In this document: in pieces, positions 28,186 through 39,031 of the stretch
Layout: each line of letters begins with the position of its first letter
How positions within the stretch are numbered: the first letter of the stretch is position 1
Assembly (NCBI GenBank): GCA_026315105.1
Contig: CM048744.1
Coordinates: 835,584,094-835,648,093 of the forward strand
Direction: 5' to 3'
Origin: Locusta migratoria
Taxonomy: Eukaryota; Arthropoda; Insecta; Orthoptera; Acrididae
Length of the DNA: 64,000 nucleotides
The notes under the pieces: model-generated
What the model was told of the DNA's origin: nothing
Seen by the model: only the letters and a program-made list of their open reading frames with translations
Database searches by the model: none
Position numbers and translations under genes: made by a program

Positions 28186-28961
28186 AATGTATTTCAGCTG
28201 TAGATGCCCAAATTATAAAATAGTGTGTCCAGACCAAATGCAGAATCTCCCGACAAGCAGCTCCTCCCAACATTCTGTACAAAACAATAATGTGACTTTG
28301 TCACGTGCTTTCATTCTCTTCATTGTCAAATGAAAGAAACTTCTTTCAAAACACAAGGACCTGTCCAATTAAAAACAAGCATTTTTTTTAATGTGACCGA
28401 AATGAAAACAAATATAAATATATATTATAAGTGTTTTCCTCCACATGGAGAGTATGTCAGGTTGATCACTCGGTTACGCAAGGGACTTGTTTTAATAAAG
28501 GCCGAGTCAATAATTAGGCTGAACTTTCATGCAAAATCTTTGACTTTTAAATCGTTGCGGAATACAACGATAGATTCCAAATTGGTGGATTCTGTAAAAT
28601 AAAAAATCAAATAAAAGTCTTCACCTGAACTGTTCAAATAACATATACACTGACGCCACTTCAGTTGTGTGTAATCGGAGGTTTACAGTATTCACTAAGT
28701 TGTATCACTGCATGTGAAGTCACATAATTATTCTCTTACCATAGTGGATATTAGATATGCATGATGGACATACAGCAATGTAGATTTTAATCCATACGTA
28801 ATGTGTAATGAACTGTTGACACGTAATTAAATGTGCGAACAGATTAAAAAAAATTGATATTCAGCAGCCATTAAATTCAGGTCTGTAACGAAGGTTGTTT
28901 TTGTTTTATTATTTGAAAATACAATGACATTAAAATATTATGTGTTTAATTCAAGTTGTTA
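28186..28961. other. no gene recognised
   Basis: AT-rich sequence. A 90-codon plus frame at 28330-28602 has no recognisable motif. Confidence 0.45.
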
Positions 28962-30355
28962 CTGTTGTGGTCTTCAGTCGGGAGACTGGTTTGATGCAGC
29001 TCTCCACAATACCCTATCCTCAGCAAGCCTCTTCATCTCCACATAAGAACGGCAACCCACATCTGTCTGAATCTGCTTACTGTATCCATCTCTTGGTCTT
29101 CCTCTGCGATTTTTACCCCACACACTTCCCTCTAATGTAAATTCACAATTTCTTGATGTCTAAGAATGTGTCCCACCAATCTATGCCTTCTTTTAGTCAA
29201 GGTATGCCAGAAATTTCTTTTCTCCCCAATTCTGTTCAGTACCTCCTCATTGGTTACGCGATCCACCCACCTAATCTTCAGCATTGTTCTGTAGCACCAT
29301 ATTTCAAAAGCCTCAATCCTCTTCCTGTCCGCACTGTTCATCGTCCATGTCTCACTCCCATACAAGGCAACAGTCCATGCAAATGCCCTCAGAAAGGACT
29401 TCCTTAGGCTTAAATCAATATCTGATGTTAACAAATTTCTCTTTTTCAAAAACGCTTTTTTACCCATTGCCATTCTGCATTTTATATCCTCTGTACTGCG
29501 ACCATCATTTGTTATTTTACTGTCCAAGTAACAAAACTCATCTACCTCATTTACCTGATTTTCTTACACTGCACTCCATTACCCTAGTTTTTCTCTTGTT
29601 AATGTTCATCTTATATGCACCTTTCAGCACACTGTCCATTCCGTTCAATTGATCTTCCAGGTCCTTTGCTGTATCTGACAGAATTACTATGTTGTCGGCA
29701 AAACGCAATGTTTTTAATTCTTCTCCCTGAACTTTTATTCCTTCACCAAATTTCTCCTTGCTTTCCTTTATAGCTTGTTCAATGTACAAATTGAATAACA
29801 TTGGAGAAAGGCTACAACCCGTCTCACTCCCTTCCCAACCACTGCAGCCCTTTCATGCCCTTCAACTCTGACAACCGCTGTCTGGTTTTTGTACAAATTG
29901 TAAATAACCTTACGCTCCCTATATTTTACTCCTGCTTGCTTCAGAACTTGAAAGAGCTTATTCCAATCAACATTGTCAAAAGCCTTCTCCAAATCTACAA
30001 AATCTAGAAATGTAGGTTTGCCTTTTCTTAATCTATCTTCTAGGATAAGCCATAAAGTGAGTATTGCCTCCCGTGTTCCTACATTTCTCCTGAACCCAAA
30101 CTGATCTTCCCCGAGGTCGGCTTCTACCCGCTTTTCCATCCTTCAGTATATAATTCGGGTTAATATTTTGCTACAATGACTTATTAAACTGATAGTTCTG
30201 TAGTTTTCACACCTGTCTGCACCTGCTTTCTTTGGAATGGGGATTATTACATTTTTCTTAAAGTCTGAGGGTACTTCGCCTGTCTCATACATCTTACACA
30301 CAAGGTGAAACAGGTTTGTCATGGCTGGTTCTCTCAGAGACTTCAGTAGCTCTGA
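28962..30355 (-). mobile_element. RTE-like LINE, 5'-truncated
   Basis: Minus-strand polymerase from SLREPAMTNLFHLVCK-type sequence at the 5' edge to the tail with AGTAACAACTTG. The 3' noncoding end CTGAAGACCACAACAGTA matches the other RTE copies. The reading is broken by a stop near 30140, a frameshift near 29800 that removes QG of the PQG-like motif, and a small deletion near 29540. No target duplication was found. Confidence 0.88.
29132..30139 (-). pseudogene. RTE-like reverse transcriptase and C-terminal region
   Basis: Ordered pieces: EKRVEADLGEDQFGFRRNVG, TFLDFVDLEKAFDNVDWNKL (motif A), KVIYNLYKNQTAVVRVEGHE, then MLFNLYIEQAIKESKEKFGE, LKTLRFADNIVILSDTAKDL (catalytic box FADN, expected FADD), LNGMDSVLKGAYKMNINKRK, then FCYLDSKITNDGRSTEDIK, GSETWTMNSADRKRIEAFEI and WVDRVTNEEVLNRIGEKRNF. 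The last part resembles the C-terminus of BovB/RTE proteins. The catalytic Asp-to-Asn change plus frame breaks make it inactive. Confidence 0.87.
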
Positions 30356-32535
30356 GTATTCAAGTATTTAGAATTAATTCCAGATTCTGAGCATTTTCAG
30401 TATATTTGGTGCCACAGTTCAAAATCCATTGTTGGTGGGTGGCTGCCGTCATTATTGTTCGAACCAACGGATAAAACTAAACTGATCTGACTTCTATTAC
30501 ACGAAAGAAGAGAATGAAAACTAAAAACTATTATGAAAATTATTTTCTATAGCTTTTCAAATTATTACTGCATTGATCAGTTGCGTAAGTATTGGTGTGA
30601 TGATAAGATTTCCAGTGTGAGTAGTGAAATTGTCTATATGAAAGGAAGTGTCAAATTTTAAAAGAAACCGCTTCTCACGTTTATGGCAGACCTATCTATG
30701 AAACTTTCTGTGGTGTTCGAACTAGTTGTGTGTAGGTCGAGAACTCTACAATTACTAAAGAGTCTCAGAGCCCAGATTATATTATTTCAGAGCTAGCCAT
30801 TGAAAGAAAATATCCAGATATTTATTGTGAATTTAGTCTCCATATTCCATGAACAGTGTTTAAATTGGGTTTAAGTGGTCAATTTTTAGTTAGGCCTACA
30901 TCTCGCAGTTAACTATCAGTGATCATTCGATGAACTGCTTTTAAATCAAAATAGTTTAATGAACTACTGTAAACCTTTATGAATTTATGTTTGGGCAGGT
31001 ACACGTCAAGTGCAGTAATACTTCTACACCACTACAACAGTTTTATTTTTATGCACTAACTCAAGCAACAGATAAAAACCACACACACGTACAGCATATA
31101 CATACGGACACTGCAATTAATTACATTCCAACTGAATTAAATCTTATTGTAAGCAGTTTTAAGCCCTTCGAAAAGCACCCCCATATATTCATATACATTT
31201 TTCCCCTCAGAGCGTTTTTCTCTCTATATATGATCTCTGAATCCCACGTCTTTTATGCTTTCAGCGCTCGTCGCGTTTCTTTACGATTGTCCTCCGCCTA
31301 AGGCTCCTAAAAACCCAAGCTGAACTGTCCGCCATTTTTTCCCCAAGCTGTAGGAGTTGCCACGGTCCGGATGAAGCTCACGCGTTATCTTGCGTTTCCT
31401 TCCAGTCGCTCACACTCGCAAACTACTGATAGTATGCACGTGTAACTTTGATAAATGTGTTCGTTAAGAATCACACTACATTTTCATTTTAGTTTTATTT
31501 GAGGTAGTAATTTATTAATAGGATATACTGAACGTTTATGACCATGTACTTTCTGACAACGTTACGGAATTTTCGATATGCGAGGAACTTTTTTTTTCTA
31601 TTGAAGTTAGGTACAATGTTAAAAATACATCAAATTTTCATGCACTCCATGCAGGAACTGTGAGAAGTTTATAATTTGAGGTAATGTCAGTTAAATATGA
31701 CGCACTGGGATCCGCTCGTCTGCCTAGGAATAGCTCGTCTTCAGTATTAGAGCTGCAAACAATTAGGCACAGGATGTCAGTGCATAACTGATTAACCAAT
31801 CAAATTTAATAGTTGCAAACTACAAAAGTGCTGCGTCTACATGTCTATGTAAGATTCAGTTTTAATTTTTCATTTATTTGAAAAGGACATTCTAAATATC
31901 TCAAAACAGAGTACTTCATTATGTGAGGAAATGAGAACAAGGCACTTCATTAGCTAGAGATGTCGACGTTGGTGTATGTCATTTTCTAGTATTCTTGCAC
32001 AAAAGCCACGTTAAATCTAGTAACTTTCGTTCTGTTGGTGCTAGGCTATAATTTATAAAGAAAAGGTAATGCAATTCCTATTAGATTTTGAAAACGGAGT
32101 TGTACCTTCAAAACGAATTGGAAAAAAAAAACACACACACAAAAAAAAGGACAACATTTGTGACCGATTTAGGAATAGTTCTTTAAAAAAATCTATACTT
32201 TCTTGAATAACGAGATAGTTAATTAAGTTTTCATAGTAACCATGTGGCAAAATACGCACCTTTTTGCATATTATCATTTGCCAAAATATCATATTGATAC
32301 CTTTAACTGTGTATGAGATACGCGATATTTCACTCTGGCCTTGTCACCGTCGGAAATGAGTTCGGTACATAAAACAAATTTTAGCGATGTGGGTGAAAGG
32401 TACAGATCTGCTTCTAAGTGAAGAATAAAATTCAATACGTTTGGAAAATGTCACCCTCAACAACATATCGTGTAACATGTACCAAACGGAATATCGTAGC
32501 AACCCCTATTATCACTGCAAACTTTTCATAACATA
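30356..32535. other. no gene recognised; one half of an inverted repeat
   Basis: AT-rich. At 31298-31348 the minus strand reads TTGGGGAAAAAATGGCGGAC then TTCAGCTTGGGTTTTTAGGA, which is an inverted partner of 37137-37187. No coding family in the 79-104 codon frames at 30987-31301 and 32053-32292. Confidence 0.45.
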
Positions 32536-32547
32536 GCGCAGTCTCTT
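32536..32547. repeat. 12-bp target-site duplication, left copy
   Basis: GCGCAGTCTCTT here and at 36934-36945 flanks the LINE exactly. Confidence 0.88.
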
Positions 32548-32649
32548 GATTTGATTTGATTCTTTCAGGGAAGCCAAAACAGTCTTGGTCTAACCCGCCA
32601 CTGCCCGCACCGAAACTAAGTTTATTGTGCGGTATCGCTCCCTGTATGT

Positions 32650-33490
32650 CTAGTAAAGCCAACCAATGCCCTTGAATAGTGCAAGAAGTCCCTTTACCAA
32701 TTCTTTATTAGACACAATTTCTTCGGGTCTGGTTGTCCCAAATGTTCTGTGCCTTTTACTCTCCAATGCAATGCATTCGAAGATCAGATGTGATGCAGTT
32801 TCATCACCGTCATCACAGATCCTACATGTAGGGTCCTCTTCTGTTATTCCCATTGTATGTTGGTGTTTTTTGAAATTCCCATGGCCTGTCAGCAATCCAA
32901 CCATGAGTCTAATCTCTCTCCTGTTCAGACCCAGGATTGCAGAGCTTCTTTTAAAACAAGGCTTTGGCATCATTACCTTGCCATGTTTTTGTTGTTGGAC
33001 TTTGGTCCAATATTCTACGTGCTGTCTTCTGAGCCAGTTATGTAGCTCCAATTTAATCATTGCCTTGGTGATTGTCAGGACAGGTTCCGGTCCAATAAAT
33101 GGAGCCTCTGCCCCCATCCTGGCTAATCTGTCGGCATGTTCGTTGCCACTGATCCCCGAGTGGCCAGGGACCCACAATAGGTTTATTCTATTGCTTTCCC
33201 CTAGCTCCACCAGAACCCTGTGACATTCTGCAACAATTTTAGACCTTGTTGTAGGAGCTGCCAGTGATCTCAGGGCTGCCTGGCTGTCTGAATAGATATA
33301 GATGCTCTTTGTAGCACCTACGCAAATTCTCCTCCACACATGCCCTGATGGCAGTGATTTCGGCCTGGAATACTGAGGCCAGTTTCCCTAGAGAGATGAC
33401 GACCTCCAGGCTTGGCTGCACCCCGTATACCCCGGCCCCAACGCCTTGGTCTGATTTCGACCCGTCAGTGAACCAGACAATATCCCCCGT
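32650..33490 (-). pseudogene. LINE RNase H domain and C-terminal Cys motif
   Basis: It reads IVWFTDGSKSDQGVGAGVYG (first Asp), VFQAEITAI (Glu), YIYSDSQAALRSL (second Asp), LLWVPGHSGISGNEHADRLA (His and last Asp), and at the end CRICDDGDETASHLIFEC, a C-x2-C-x8-H-x4-C cluster. All four RNase H acidic positions are visible. One frameshift near 33340 separates the Glu part from the rest. The domain degrades the RNA strand during element copying. Confidence 0.88.
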
Positions 33491-33534
33491 ACGGTGTCGA
33501 ACTATTGTCTCCCACTGCTCCCTACTTCCAATTG

Positions 33535-35145
33535 TTATACTGAAAGGCTTGTTGAAGCAGTATGGGTTACAATATAGTCGGCTGGCATTTCCCCAACCTT
33601 TCCTATATTTACCTCACTCACTATTTTAGTGTGTGATTCTTGATATCCCAAAGAGTTCCAGTTGTTGCCAGTTTTGAGTCTGTATGCACCAGCTGCTGCC
33701 TCCATCTTGACCCAAAGGTGTAATGGGGACATATCCAGCATGGTTTCCATCCCAGCAGTTGGTGTGCTGCTAATTCCGCCTGTTATGGCTAAGCAGGCTA
33801 GTCTCTGCACCTTACCAAGCTCCTTAGCAGCAACCTGCTGTTCTACCTTCTTCCACCACACGACCGCCCCATAGGTGATCCTGGGTCTAATCACTGTGGT
33901 GTATATCCAGTGCATACCATTGGGGCTCAGGCCCCAATTTTTGCCACAAGCTCTCCTGGTACTTACTAAAGTACCTTTTGCCTTGGAGCAAATATTCCTA
34001 ATGTGAGGGGTCCATGTCAGTTACTCATCTAGGGTAACCGCTAGATATTTCACTGTCCCCTTCACAGGTAGTGCTTCATTGAAAATCTTTAGATTCCAAC
34101 TTGAGTGTTGGATATGTTTCCTTGTGAATGGTACAACAACAGTCTTCTTAGGACTAACCCCCAGATCCTGTTTTCTGCACCAGTCTTGCACAATGTCCAA
34201 GGCACCTTGTGCCATATTCTTCACTGTGTCAGCAAATTTGCCAAGTATTACTATGACAAGATCGTCTGCGTATTCTTGGCAAAAGTACTGCCTAGAGTTT
34301 AATTCTCCAATGAGATCATTCACCACTAGATTCCACAATAAAGGGGAAAGAACTCCTCCTTGCGGGCAACCCCTAGTGGTGTTGATTACCATTTTTTCAT
34401 TCATCATGGTAGCCTCTACCTTTCTTCCACTGAGCATGGCCCTAGTCCACCTACATATAGTGGTCCCTAGGTCATGCACCTCTGCTGCCGTAACCATGGA
34501 ATCGAAGGTCGTGTTGCTAAAAGCCCCCTCAATATCCAGGAAGATACAGAGGGCTATCTTCTGAAAGTGTAGTGCTTTCTCCACCTTCCCAACAAGTTGG
34601 CGGAGAGCTGTCTCACATGATTTACCTGGTTGATATGCATGTTGGTTTGAATGTAGAGGAGCCCTACTTAACCTCCTTTCTCCAACATGCACATTAAACA
34701 GCTTTTCCAATGTCTTAAGAATGAAGGAGGACAGGCTGATTGGTCTCATATCCTTGGCCTTGGTATGATCAATTCTCCCTGGCTTTGGAATGAAGACAAC
34801 CTTCACTGCCCTCCAGGCATTGGGAATGATTCCTGCTGCTAGGCTAACCCTGAATAACCTGCATAGGAATCTAATAAGATTTTCTCCCGCTTGTTGCAGG
34901 AGAGCTGGATAGATTCCATTGGGGCCAGGTGACTTGAACGGTTGAAATGTTCCCACCGCCCATCGGACCTTACTGAAATCGACACACTCCTTGGCCAGAT
35001 CCCAGTCCTCTTTGCGAATACCTGAGAACCGTTGTCTCTCAGGAATCACATTCTGGTCTGAGTTATCCCCCCAGAGTATGTTGAGGAAAGTGAGTCTTAA
35101 GGAGCAGTTCCAGCGTTTCATGTGTTGTCTTTGTATACTCCCCAT
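33535..35145 (-). pseudogene. LINE reverse transcriptase (I/LOA type)
   Basis: Motifs in order: FKSPGPNGIYPALLQQAGEN, DMRPISLSSFILKTLEKLF, HAYQPGKSCETALRQLVGK, CIFLDIEGAFSNTTFDSMV (motif A), TRGCPQGGVLSPLLWNLVVN (motif B), CQEYADDLVIVI (catalytic YADD intact), GVSPKKTVVVPF. A single nonsense codon replaces the residue after YLAVTLDE (stop at 34021-34023). The frame then continues LTWTPHIRNICSKAKG and IYTTVIRPRITYGAVVWWKK. Apart from that stop the polymerase looks intact. Confidence 0.9.
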
Positions 35146-36287
35146 CCGCCTTCCTCAATGTTCCTCCTGGATTAGTTGGTACACTAGTGAGGATTTTGTG
35201 AAGTCTCGCTTGAGCAGCCGTGCCCTCCACTTCCTCACAGAATACCTTCCAGGATGCCTCCTTTGCCCGTCTGATGGCAAGGTTGTAATTGACAAGGGCC
35301 TCACGATATTTTGCCCATTCTCCTTTGCGCCTCGCAAGGTTAAACAGTCTTCGTACCTGTTTCCTTTGCATTTCCAGGTTATTGTTCCACCAAGGCACAC
35401 TCCTATTTCTGCACTTCTCAGTGATTGAGCAGTTGTCCTGGTATGAGGTCACTATAGCAGAGGTTACGGCCTCTGCTACTTCCTCAAACTCTGCTGGATT
35501 CCTTATCGAAGTTTTAATTTCTGATAGGCTGAAGTCAAGGTCTCTCCTATATGTCTCCCAGTCCGTTTTCCTGGGATTCCTATAGGTCTGTCTGGTTCCC
35601 CTTTCAACCTTGAATTTAATATACATGTGATCTGACGAGGATGGCTCCAGGACCACATGCCACTGTTTGACATAACTTCCCATCATCATGGAACCAAAAG
35701 TTATGTCAATTACTTCTTCCCTTCTACTATTCCTAAATGTAGGTTCATCACACCTATTCAGGATCTCCAAGTTGTTAGATAGGAGAAATTCAAGAAGGTG
35801 CTCACCTCTACTTTTGGTGTCCTTGCTGCCCCACGATAAATTGTGGGCATTGGCATCACATCCCACCAACAGTTTGTCACCTTGCCGATGGCAGGCTTCC
35901 GTCAGTCTCCTCACTTCCAAAGGAGGAGGAGAGCTGTCTTCGTAAGGAAGGTATGCTGAGGCCAAAACAATTTCCCTCTTGATACCTTCCTCACATTGCT
36001 GCATCCTGATGGTCACCAGGTCCCTGGAACAAAAATCCATCATTGGTATGAAAGGTATTCCATTTCTAACATAAATGCATGTTCTGGAGTTTTTTTAGAT
36101 TTCTGGCATAAATCAGCTTACCTCCAGTACCACCGAGGCCCGATACACCCCCTTTGTATAAATAGGGTTCTTGTATCAGGGCCACGTCCACCTCATGTCT
36201 CCCCAGGCGACGGCTCAGGGCAGCAGTGGCCCCTTTACTGTGCTGCAGGTTTATCTGCAGCACTTCCAGTCCCCATCTTGCTGCCAT
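35063..36287 (-). pseudogene. LINE endonuclease (AP type)
   Basis: It starts MAARWGLEVLQINLQHSKGA (36287), then ALIQEPYLYKGGVSG with the catalytic Glu, SAYLPYEDSSPPPLEVRRLT, GCDANAHNLSWGSKDTKSRG (Asp and Asn) and PSSSDHMYIKFKVERGTRQ (Ser-Asp-His). These are the landmarks of the apurinic-type endonuclease that nicks the target. One frameshift lies near 36050. The part after 35500 is the linker between endonuclease and polymerase. Confidence 0.88.
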
Positions 36288-36289
36288 TA

Positions 36290-36771
36290 TTGCTTTTAAG
36301 ATCTTTGATTACCCTGACGGCGACCTGCGAGAACCCTAAAAACAGTTTCAGGCCTTGCTCTCGCATTGCCTTCAGGGACTTCTCTCCGACCTCCACCACC
36401 AGGGTTCGTTCTTCCGGAACGACCTTTTGGTTAATTACCCTCCAATCCTCTGTCGAGAATTTTGGGTTCTGGGCCCTTTTGGGGGTCTTTGGCTCAAGCC
36501 CTTTTGATTCCCTCCACTTATGTGTAGGAAGCCATTCTTTTCCTTCCTTTTGCTTCTATTCCTTGAGAAGTTTCCTCCTCTGAGCCCCAGACAAGGCCTT
36601 AATCCTAATCTGGTCCAACTTCTCTGTTACAGTTCCCACTTCTTGCTCACATCTAGACCCTGACTGAGAAGTAGGAGTGCACTCCATCGGTCCTGATCCC
36701 GATGTTTGAGTATCTGAGGTCTCAGATTGCCCCTCGAATTCTTTTAAAATAATTTTTTTCTCCGTGTTCAT
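36290..36771 (-). pseudogene. LINE ORF1 (gag-like), short
   Basis: It starts MNTEKKIILKEFEGQSETSD, then EKLDQIRIKALSGAQRRKLL, a stop at 36556, then an in-frame-looking continuation WLPTHKWRESKGLEPKTPK and RTLVVEVGEKSLKAMREQGL. Only about 160 codons separate the start from ORF2, and no CCHC zinc knuckle is visible. ORF1 is therefore probably internally deleted, or this family has a minimal ORF1. Confidence 0.6.
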
Positions 36772-36945
36772 CTTAGTCCCACGAGATTTGGGGATTTATA
36801 TGGTTCACACCACGATAACCCCGCGCGGTGCAAGGCAACTTACTCAGGGAGGTCGCCCAGTGCCACGCACCCCTCAGCACGGGTCGCACCACACCTTGGG
36901 TTGGGAGGCAGTTTAACGTCGTGCCCGGGACGAGCGCAGTCTCTT

Positions 36946-37247
36946 ACTTGAGAGCCAATATCTCACTAACTGTAACTATTAACGAAATGATGCACACTTC
37001 GTCACAATCCTCACATATACTGATTTAAGTAACGTAAAAATTAAAATTTTCTCTTTATTAGTTTTTGCAAAATCGTTTGTGTAAGAGGGCAGGACATGCG
37101 CCTCTATGTTTTCAGCGCAGCGTGATTCCAACCATGTTGGGGAAAAATGGCGGACGATTCAGCCGGGGTATTTAGGAGCTCTACCTCAGCCCGATGCAGA
37201 AGTGCCTGTGTTGGAGCTTCTTGTCTCTATACAGTCAATGTAAGTAG
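36946..37247. other. no defined gene; other half of an inverted repeat
   Basis: At 37137-37187 the plus strand reads TTGGGGAAAAATGGCGGACG then ATTCAGCCGGGGTATTTAGG, inverted relative to 31298-31348. The frame MADDSAGVFRSSTSARCRSA runs to a GTAAGT at 37240, which could be a donor, but nothing else supports an exon. Confidence 0.45.
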
Positions 37248-37258
37248 TGTTCCTATTA

Positions 37259-37447
37259 AATGTTTGTAGAGCTTATGGGACTTAACTACGGGGTCATCAG
37301 TCCCTAAACTTAGAAACTACTTATGAAGTAACTAATGCTAAGGACGGCACAAATATCCATGCCTGTAGGGGGATTCGAACCCGCGACCGTAGTGGCCGTG
37401 CAGACCGTGACTGGAGCGCCTCAGTCCCCTCGGCCACCGCGGCCGGC
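37259..37447 (-). mobile_element. tRNA-headed SINE, copy 2, with 11-bp target duplication
   Basis: The minus strand runs from GCCGGCCGCGGTGGCCGAGG to the tail ATAAGCTCTACAAACATT. The B box GGTTCGAATCC-type region reads GGGTTCGAATCCCC. TGTTCCTATTA occurs on both sides (37248-37258, 37448-37458), a clear target duplication made by LINE machinery. Confidence 0.9.
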
Positions 37448-37458
37448 TGTTCCTATTA

Positions 37459-38529
37459 GTCATGGGCTCTTTTGAACTTAACAAGAGCGCGTCGTTATTT
37501 TCCAGTCCCGCCACACAATGACCTGGCGCAGTCATTAACGCTGTCACCGAGTCATGGGATGGATTTGGATGCGACTACGGCTAATCTTTATTCTGTACAG
37601 TTATTATTATCTTTATTGCTTAGAACCTGCAATCCCATCTATTTTGTAGCTTGTTACAATTCGAAGGCCGATATTTGCATTTTTTTCAAAAGTTTTCTAT
37701 GACGGCTTTTATCAAAATCTTTCACACGGTCAACTGCACGAAAACTAATCAGTGTAAATCCTCGAAATGTTACTAATCTTCTGTTCCGGTCGCCGAGATC
37801 GGCAAAACTCATCACTTTTTATAACGCTAACTGCCGTTAATCCTCACTTAACTGTTTAAAAACTGCTTTCCATTTAATATTCATCCACCATTACCCATTT
37901 CAGCATTACCCATTTCAGTCAGTTTATCAGGGTATATTTTTCCCGAAATTCTCTCTCTTCTTATCCGAACCTTAGACACAGCAACACTTCGCTCTATCAT
38001 ATTAAAATTTCTGCTCAAATTTCAATCACCTCAATCAAACAGGCTGTAGCGCTAACAGATGATTTAAAAAATAAAAAGTACCATTTTATTTCTAATATTT
38101 TTCCTCCCGATACTGAAAATTCCCGACGTTTTGAAACTTTATCAGATATTTTTTTCTTTTCTACGTGGCAACCCTAGACCGCTTATCACGTTTTGGGATA
38201 TTCCTTTCTCAACACTCTCAAAAGATTTACGAGCAAATGGAGAAAAATGATAAGGATTGACTAGAATAAATAAACGGTTATTGAATATTGGCAGATGTAT
38301 TAATAAGGCGCTATCTTAGAGAGGCAATTACTTTTACCCTGCCGATATCGTGCGCCATATGTTGTCCAACGGTGTGCTTCGTTTTCGTCGTTCACGAGTA
38401 TATGGACTCACACTTTCTTACTCACACTTCCTCCTGTAACATTACATGGTTGTAGATCGATGATTCTTGATGTTCTGCAAAATAACAACAATGGAAGGTC
38501 CAGTAAGGAATGTTAATCATAATATGTAG
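37459..38529. other. no gene recognised
   Basis: 1.07 kb of AT-rich sequence without recognisable coding or element ends. Confidence 0.5.
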
Positions 38530-39031
38530 ATGAAACGACTCACCGTAAAGACGAACGTTGAGCCGCCGTCAGACACAAATAAAAACACACACACAATTCT
38601 AAATTTTCCGCCGCGGCCTTCCTCAGAAAGAGAACACTCATCCACACAATCACTCAGGCACACTCATCCACACACGTCAGCCTTTTCTGGCCGCTCAACA
38701 CAGTCTGACTCACGGCAAACGGAAGGGATGGGAGGGGGAGAAGTGGAGAGGGAAGATAAGGGTGGGGATTCAACAAGCAGAGGCGATGTCAGGCGGAAAA
38801 TGAGATGCAGTATGAAAAAGAGGGTGTACGTTAGGTTATCTGAGGTTGCGGCCAGGATGGTTGCGGGACCGAAGGATGTGCTGTAGGTATAACTCCCATC
38901 CCCGAAATTCAGAAAAGCTGGTGGAGGAGGGGAAGATTCAGATGGCTTGGGTGGTGAAGCAGCCGCTAAACTCCAATATGTTGTTCTTCGCTGCATGCTG
39001 CGCCACGGGATAGTCCATATTGCTCTTGGCC
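38530..39031 (-). mobile_element. Penelope-like element, 3' end, inverted copy
   Basis: Read on the minus strand from 39031, GGCCAAGAGCAATATGGACT and TGGCGCAGCATGCAGCG match 39700-39750 of the plus-strand copy. The following 3' region (ACCTCAGATAACCTAAC) also matches the plus copy near 39845-39859. It contains the end of the GIY-YIG domain and 3' noncoding sequence with an AC-rich tract. With the next feature it forms a head-to-head inverted pair. Confidence 0.65.

Larger units (their letters stand above)
32548..36933 (-). mobile_element. I/LOA-type LINE, almost full length (4.39 kb)
   Basis: Flanked by GCGCAGTCTCTT on both sides. The minus strand carries a short ORF1 (about 36771-36290) and an ORF2 with endonuclease, reverse transcriptase, RNase H and a CCHC-like motif. 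It ends in a tail of AATC repeats (AGAATCAAATCAAATC, 32548-32563). Disruptions are few: an ORF1 stop near 36556, a frameshift near 36050, a frame change near 35100, one nonsense codon at 34021 and a frameshift near 33340. The RNase H excludes Jockey and R1 and points to the I/LOA group; the clade is inferred. Confidence 0.88.

Noticed and set aside
38664..38996. 110-codon proline/serine-rich minus frame as a secreted or structural protein
   Set aside because: Its start is the end of the Penelope GIY-YIG region and the rest is 3' noncoding sequence of that element read through.
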